A DNA stretch of 64,000 bases from Paracidovorax wautersii (GTDB lineage: Bacteria; Pseudomonadota; Gammaproteobacteria; Burkholderiales; Burkholderiaceae_C): contig NZ_FONX01000007.1 in NCBI RefSeq assembly GCF_900113035.1, positions 62,001 through 126,000 on the forward strand, given 5' to 3'. Made by a program: the position numbers and the translations under genes. The notes under the pieces were generated by a model, which saw only the letters and a program-made list of their open reading frames with translations, ran no database searches and was not told the origin of the DNA. Shown here piece after piece: positions 59,373 to 64,000 of the stretch. Every line of letters begins with the position of its first letter. The stretch's first letter is position 1.

Positions 59373-59831
59373 TCAGGAGAGTTCGGCGATCAGCTCGATC
59401 TCGACGCAGGCGCCCATGGGGATCTGCGCCACGCCGAAGGCGCTGCGGGCATGCACGCCCTTGTCGCCGAACACCTGGCCGAACAGCTCGCTGGCGCCGT
59501 TGGTGACCAGGTGCTGCTCGGTGAAGTCGCCGGTCGAGTTGACCAGGCTCATCACCTTGACGATGCGGGCGATGCGGTTGAGGTCGCCGCCGGTGGCCGC
59601 GTGCAGCGTGCCCAGCAGGTCGATGGCGACGGCGCGGGCCGCGGCCTTGCCTTCTTCGGTGCTGATGTTGCGGCCGAACTGCGCGGCCCAGGGCTTGCCG
59701 TCCTTGCGGGCGATGTGGCCGCTCAGGAACACCAGGTTGCCGGTCTGCACGTAGGGCACGTAGGCCGCGGCGGGCACGGACACCGGGGGCAGTTCGATCT
59801 GCAGTTCCTTGAGCTTTTCATAGACGTTCAT
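59373..59831 (-). CDS. RidA/YjgF/Rid-family protein
   Basis: A 152-residue Rid-superfamily protein: VPYVQTGNLVFLSGHIARKDGKP, NISTEEGKAAARAVAIDLLGTLHAATGG, IVKVMSLVNSTGDF, and HARSAFGVAQIPMGACVEIELIAEL. RidA proteins deaminate reactive enamine/imine intermediates from PLP enzymes. The key Arg of true RidA is replaced by Gly-Ala-Cys near the C-terminus (PMGACVEIE), which suggests a different Rid subgroup. The start is the ATG at 59831. Co-transcription with pdxY is plausible because PLP chemistry links them. Confidence 0.87.
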   Translation of the reverse strand: MNVYEKLKELQIELPPVSVPAAAYVPYVQTGNLVFLSGHIARKDGKPWAAQFGRNISTEEGKAAARAVAIDLLGTLHAATGGDLNRIARIVKVMSLVNSTGDFTEQHLVTNGASELFGQVFGDKGVHARSAFGVAQIPMGACVEIELIAELS

Positions 59832-59949
59832 GGCAATCCTTGCAATGGGTTGGGTGGTACGAAAAAGGACGGCACGCAGCACGCAGGAGTGCGTAGGCTG
59901 CGGCCAGGAACCGAAGTGTTACACAGCCGGAGCCCCCGCCCGCAGCCGC

Positions 59950-59955
59950 TAGGAT
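59950..59955 (+). promoter_or_regulatory. -10-like TAGGAT before comEC
   Basis: TAGGAT ends six bases before the comEC ATG, with no ribosome-binding site. The match to a -10 is modest. It is listed because the geometry repeats before several genes in this window. Confidence 0.3.
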
Positions 59956-59961
59956 GCCCGC

Positions 59962-62547
59962 ATGCGGCCACCCGTGTCCCACCCGTCCGCCAGCGCAGCG
60001 CCGCCCCGGCCACAGGGGCGGGTGTGGCGCTTGCCGGCCATCCTGTGCGGGGGCGTGGCGGGCACGGCGGTGCAGCTGCAGCAGCCCGCGCTGTCGCCGG
60101 CCTGGGTCTATGGCGCCCTGATCGCACTGGCCGCAGTGATGCTGGCGTGCGCCGTGGCTGGTCGGGCGATGCGCGGGCACCGTGCCGGCCCAGGCCCTGC
60201 GGGTGGGCTGGCGAGACTCACGTGCCCGGCGCTGGCTTTTGGCGCAGGGGCGGCGCTGCTCTTCGGCCTGTGCGGCCTGCGTGCCACGGTCTTTCTGGCG
60301 CAGGCGCTGGACCCGGCCCTGGAGGGGCGCGACCTGCGCGTGACCGCCATGGTGGCTGCCATGCCGCAGGAGCGCGACAACGCCTTGCGCATGCGGCTGG
60401 AGGTCGAATCCGCGCAGCGGGACGGCCAGCCCGTGCGCCTGCCGCCGCTGATCGAGGTGGCCTGGTATTCGGGGCCGTTCTTTCTGCGCGACGGCGGCCC
60501 GGGGCAGGGCGCGGCGGCCATCGCCGAGCTGCAGAAGCCCCCGCCGCCCGAGGTGCGCCCCGGCGAGCGCTGGGAATTGACCGTGCGGCTGAAGGCCCCG
60601 CACGGCGCACGCAATCCGCACGGCTTCGACTACGAGCTCTACCTGTGGGAGCAGGGCGTGCAGGCCACCGGCTACGTGCGCGCCGGCCCGCGCGATGCGC
60701 CGCCGCGCCTGCTGGCCGCGACCTGGGTCCACCCGATCGAGCGGGCCCGCCAGCACGTGCGCGACGCCATCCTGGAGCGGCTGGCCGGGCGCAGCGGTGC
60801 GCCGGGCGATGAGGCCGCCTCCGCCGCCGACATCGCCCGCCAGCGCGCCGCCGGCGTGGTAGCCGCGCTGGTGACGGGCGACCAGCGCGCCATCGACCGC
60901 GCCGATTGGGACGTGTTCCGCGCCACCGGCGTGGCGCATCTCATGAGCATCTCGGGGCTGCACATCACCTTGTTCGCCTGGCTGGCCGCGCATGCGGTGG
61001 GCGCGGCCTGGCGCCGTTCGCGGCGGCTGTGCCTGGCCGTGCCCGCGCCCCGGGCGGCACTGGTCTGCGGCGTGCTGCTGGCGGCGGGCTATGCGCTCTT
61101 CAGCGGCTGGGGCGTGCCGGCGCAGCGCACCATCTGCATGCTGGCCGTGGTGGCGCTGCTGCGCCTGTCGGGCCGGCGCTGGCCGTGGCCGCAGGTGTGG
61201 CTGCTGGCCTGCGCGGCGGTGCTGCTGGCCGATCCGTGGGCGCTGCTGCAGGCGGGCTTCTGGCTGAGCTTCATCGCGGTCGCCGTGCTGTTTGCTAGCA
61301 ATCCGATAGCGCAAGGTGCAGGTGGAAAGGGCGCTGCAGGCCGATTCGCCGCGATGCTGCGCGAGCAGTGGGTGGTCACGCTGGCGCTCACGCCGCTCAG
61401 CCTGATGCTGTTCGGGCAGGTGTCGCTGGTCGGGCTGCTGGCCAATCTGGTGGCCATTCCGTGGACCACGCTGGTGGTCACGCCGCTGGCCCTGGGCGGC
61501 GTGCTCTGGCCGCCGCTCTGGGATGCGGCCGCGTGGAGCGTGCAGCCGCTCTCGGCCGGGCTGCAGTGGCTCGCGGGCTGGCCCTGGGCGCAGCTGTCGC
61601 TGGCGGTGGCGCCGCTCTGGGCGGGCGTGGCGGCGGTGGTGGGCGGCACGCTGCTGGCGCTGCGCCTGCCCGTGCCGGTGCGCCTGCTGGGCCTGCCGCT
61701 CTTGCTGCCGGCGCTCTGGTGGCAGCCGCCGCGCCCCGCGCCGGGCCAGTTCGAGCTGCTGGCCGCCGACGTGGGCCAGGGCCAGACGGTGCTGGTGCGC
61801 ACCGCGCGCCATGCGCTGCTCTACGACGCCGGCCCGCGCTACCACCAGGACAGCGATGCCGGCGACCGCGTGCTGGTGCCGCTGCTGCGAGCCAGCGGCG
61901 AGCGGCTGGACCGCGTGGTGCTGAGCCACCGCGATGTGGACCACACGGGCGGCGCGGCGGCGGTGCTGGCCCAGCAGCCCGGAGCCGACGTGCTCGGCTC
62001 CATCGAGCCGGGCCATCCGCTGCAGCAGCTGCGCCCCGTCGTGCCCTGCCGGGCGGGCGACGGCTGGGAATGGGACGGCGTGCGCTTTTCCGTTCTGCAT
62101 CCGCCCGCGGGCGGCGACCTGGCCGCGGGCAAGCCCAACATCCACAGCTGCGCCCTGCGCATCGAGGCCACGGCGGGCACGGCGGCCTTGCTGGTGGGCG
62201 ACATCGAACGCGCGCAGGAGGCCGCGCTCATCGCGCGCGGCGCGCCGCTGCATGCCGATGTGCTGCTGGTGCCGCATCACGGCAGCCGCACGTCGTCCAG
62301 CCCGGCCTTCCTGGAGGCCGTGGCGCCCCGCACTGCGCTGGTGCAGGCCGGCTACCGCAACCGGTTCGGCCACCCGGCGCCCGACGTGGCCCGGCGCTAC
62401 CTCGACCGCGGCATCGATCTCGTGCGATCCGACCGCTGCGGGGCCATCGGCTGGACGTCCGAAACACCGGAGCAGGTGCGTTGCGAACGCGCGGCGCAGC
62501 GGCACTATTGGCAGCATGTGCCGATAGCGCCTGACGATTCATCCTGA
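59962..62547 (+). CDS. comEC: DNA internalisation competence protein ComEC/Rec2
   Basis: An 861-residue inner-membrane protein forming the DNA-uptake channel. It has N-terminal helices and a periplasmic OB-like domain (DUF4131, about residues 100-260), the Competence domain (VAALVTGDQRAIDRADWDVFRATGVAHLMSISGLHITLFAWLAA) with about eight helices, and a C-terminal metallo-beta-lactamase domain (LLAADVGQGQTVLVRT, VVLSHRDVDHTGGAA, VPHHGSRTSSSPAFL). All expected domains are present, so natural competence is possible. An interspersed repeat arm (61294-61310) is embedded near residue 447 (LFASNPIAQGAGG). Confidence 0.94.
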   Translation: MRPPVSHPSASAAPPRPQGRVWRLPAILCGGVAGTAVQLQQPALSPAWVYGALIALAAVMLACAVAGRAMRGHRAGPGPAGGLARLTCPALAFGAGAALLFGLCGLRATVFLAQALDPALEGRDLRVTAMVAAMPQERDNALRMRLEVESAQRDGQPVRLPPLIEVAWYSGPFFLRDGGPGQGAAAIAELQKPPPPEVRPGERWELTVRLKAPHGARNPHGFDYELYLWEQGVQATGYVRAGPRDAPPRLLAATWVHPIERARQHVRDAILERLAGRSGAPGDEAASAADIARQRAAGVVAALVTGDQRAIDRADWDVFRATGVAHLMSISGLHITLFAWLAAHAVGAAWRRSRRLCLAVPAPRAALVCGVLLAAGYALFSGWGVPAQRTICMLAVVALLRLSGRRWPWPQVWLLACAAVLLADPWALLQAGFWLSFIAVAVLFASNPIAQGAGGKGAAGRFAAMLREQWVVTLALTPLSLMLFGQVSLVGLLANLVAIPWTTLVVTPLALGGVLWPPLWDAAAWSVQPLSAGLQWLAGWPWAQLSLAVAPLWAGVAAVVGGTLLALRLPVPVRLLGLPLLLPALWWQPPRPAPGQFELLAADVGQGQTVLVRTARHALLYDAGPRYHQDSDAGDRVLVPLLRASGERLDRVVLSHRDVDHTGGAAAVLAQQPGADVLGSIEPGHPLQQLRPVVPCRAGDGWEWDGVRFSVLHPPAGGDLAAGKPNIHSCALRIEATAGTAALLVGDIERAQEAALIARGAPLHADVLLVPHHGSRTSSSPAFLEAVAPRTALVQAGYRNRFGHPAPDVARRYLDRGIDLVRSDRCGAIGWTSETPEQVRCERAAQRHYWQHVPIAPDDSS
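61294..61310. repeat. Interspersed hairpin repeat, copy 9, inside comEC
   Basis: GCTAgcaatccgaTAGC has the same 17-nt geometry as other copies and is followed by GCGCAAGGTGCAGG, echoing GCGCAGGGTGC in copies 2 and 6. It lies in a variable loop between membrane helices. Confidence 0.5.
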
Positions 62548-62692
62548 CTCCCCGACGGTTTTGCGGCGTGCGTTCATCGCACAGTCATCAGGTCGGCCTG
62601 CTCTCCTACAGAACGCTGTATCAAATCTGTCGGCGATGTTCCCAAGTGTGGGCCCGCAACTTGCTATGCTGACTACAGGAGGCACCGCTTTT

Positions 62693-64000
62693 ATGCAGAA
62701 GTTCGACGAGATGTATGCGTCGCTGCCGTTTCAGGGCAGCGACGTTCGAGACCATTACAAGCGCTACGGGCAATGGTTGGGTAAGCAGTCAGAAGAAGCG
62801 ATGCAAGCGCGCCGCGCCGAGGCGGAGATGATCTTCCGCCGTGTCGGCATCACCTTCGCGGTGTATGGCGCCAAGGACGAGGACGGCGCGGGTACCGAGC
62901 GGTTGATTCCGTTCGATCTGATCCCGCGCATCATCCCCTCGCACGAGTGGTCCCGCATGCAGCAGGGCCTGGTGCAGCGCGTGACCGCGCTCAACCGTTT
63001 CATCCACGACGTCTATCACGGCCAGGACATCATCCGCGCCGGCATCGTGCCCTCCGACCTGATCCTGCGCAACGCGCAGTTCCGGCCCGAGATGGTGAAC
63101 GTCGATGTGCCGCGCGACCTCTACGCGCACATCGCCGGCATCGACATCGTGCGGGCGCCCGACGCCAGCGGCGACGGCGTCTATTACGTGCTCGAAGACA
63201 ACCTGCGCGTGCCCTCGGGCGTGTCGTACATGCTCGAGAACCGCAAGATGATGATGCGGCTCTTCCCCGAGCTCTTCTCGCTGCACAAGGTCGCACCCGT
63301 CGCGCACTACCCCGACCTGCTGCTCGACACGCTGCGCGCCAGCGCCCCGGCCGGCGCCGCCAACCCGACGGTCGCGGTGCTCACGCCCGGCATGTACAAC
63401 AGCGCCTACTTCGAACACGCCTTCCTGGCCCAGCAGATGGGCGTGGAACTGGTCGAAGGCCAGGACCTGGTGGTCAAGGACAACTTCGTCTATATGCGCA
63501 CCACGCGCGGCCTGCAGCGGGTGGACGTGATCTACCGCCGCGTGGACGACGATTTCCTCGACCCGCAGGTGTTCCGCCCCACCTCCACGCTCGGCTGCGC
63601 GGGCCTGATGAGCGCCTACCGCGCCGGCAACGTCGCCATCTGCAACGCGGTGGGCACGGGCATCGCCGACGACAAGTCGGTCTATCCGTACGTGCCCGAG
63701 ATGATCCGCTTCTACCTGGGCGAAGAACCCATCCTGGCCAACGTGCCCACCTGGATGTGCCGCAAGGAGGACGACCTGAAGTACGTGCTGGACCACCTGC
63801 ACGAACTGGTGGTCAAAGAAGTCCACGGCGCCGGCGGCTACGGCATGCTGATCGGCCCGGCCGCCAGCAAGGCCGAGATCGAGGAATTCCGCGCCGCGCT
63901 GCTCGCCAATCCGTCGGGCTACATCGCGCAGCCCACGCTGTCGCTCTCCAGCTGCCCGACCTACGTCGAATCCGGCATCGCGCCGCGCCACATCGACCTG
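62693..64000 (+). CDS. Circularly permuted ATP-grasp type 2 protein, 3' end outside window
   Basis: The first 436 residues of a circularly permuted ATP-grasp (DUF404/DUF407) protein: FDEMYASLPFQGSDVRDHYKRYGQWL, ERLIPFDLIPRIIPSHEWSRMQQGLVQRVTALNRFIHDVYH, YYVLEDNLRVPSGVSYMLENR, RRVDDDFLDPQVF and KEVHGAGGYGMLIGP. The ATG at 62693 follows AGGAGG. Such proteins usually sit with an alpha-E (DUF403) protein and a transglutaminase-like protein in a putative peptide-synthesis/modification cluster, which here would lie beyond the right edge. The reaction is not established. Confidence 0.9.
   Translation, partial: MQKFDEMYASLPFQGSDVRDHYKRYGQWLGKQSEEAMQARRAEAEMIFRRVGITFAVYGAKDEDGAGTERLIPFDLIPRIIPSHEWSRMQQGLVQRVTALNRFIHDVYHGQDIIRAGIVPSDLILRNAQFRPEMVNVDVPRDLYAHIAGIDIVRAPDASGDGVYYVLEDNLRVPSGVSYMLENRKMMMRLFPELFSLHKVAPVAHYPDLLLDTLRASAPAGAANPTVAVLTPGMYNSAYFEHAFLAQQMGVELVEGQDLVVKDNFVYMRTTRGLQRVDVIYRRVDDDFLDPQVFRPTSTLGCAGLMSAYRAGNVAICNAVGTGIADDKSVYPYVPEMIRFYLGEEPILANVPTWMCRKEDDLKYVLDHLHELVVKEVHGAGGYGMLIGPAASKAEIEEFRAALLANPSGYIAQPTLSLSSCPTYVESGIAPRHIDL

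Overview
The window is GC-rich, densely packed bacterial chromosome. Gene content and order point to a betaproteobacterium of the Comamonadaceae, most likely Acidovorax/Paracidovorax-like: two Bug-type solute receptors, the order pyrG-kdsA-DUF1330-eno-ftsB, dapA-bamC, and hairpin repeats scattered between genes. The genus is an inference. I see no rRNA, tRNA, CRISPR array or prophage. Apart from one short MITE-like element there is no mobile DNA.

Layout. 1-6072: purine and ureide catabolism. This holds a UraD/allantoate amidohydrolase fusion (cut by the left edge), PuuE allantoinase, a GntR regulator, HIU hydrolase, XdhC and a membrane cytochrome c urate oxidase (PuuD). A perfect 20-bp palindrome lies between gntR and hiuH. 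6164-12648: DedA protein, glycine-zipper lipoprotein, tsaE-amiC, queG, an AEC transporter and a Bug receptor. 13049-19367: an uncharacterised catabolic regulon, consisting of a DUF3100-like membrane protein, a LysR regulator, and a divergent operon of a 3-hydroxyisobutyrate-dehydrogenase-like enzyme, an aldehyde dehydrogenase and an M20 amidohydrolase. Near-identical 31-bp operators sit before both transcription units. 19522-26852: xerD, a second Bug receptor, two tandem EAL-HDOD proteins, a DUF455 protein, a gamma-carbonic-anhydrase-like protein and Hsp33.

26941-35830: ftsB, eno, DUF1330, kdsA and pyrG on the minus strand, then coaBC and dut. A 280-bp element with terminal inverted repeats is inserted exactly at the dut stop codon. 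A SlyB-like lipoprotein and an FKBP follow. 35979-44907: aldehyde dehydrogenase, RoxA-like ribosomal oxygenase, an Ala-rich lipoprotein, the dapA-bamC-MBL operon, a methyltransferase and an MFS permease with a tiny membrane protein. 45004-53416: parE, parC and two chemoreceptors. 53807-58299: a Fur-box-controlled, translationally coupled iron-uptake operon (two small membrane proteins, a PepSY protein, a TonB-dependent receptor). 58431-64000: pdxY, a RidA-family protein, comEC and the start of a circularly permuted ATP-grasp gene.

The most interesting signals are the paired LysR operators with their orphan pathway, the MITE-like element at dut, the family of 17-nt GCTA...TAGC hairpins (nine copies, three inside conserved genes), and the GntR palindrome. 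All identifications come from reading sequence motifs; no database search was run.
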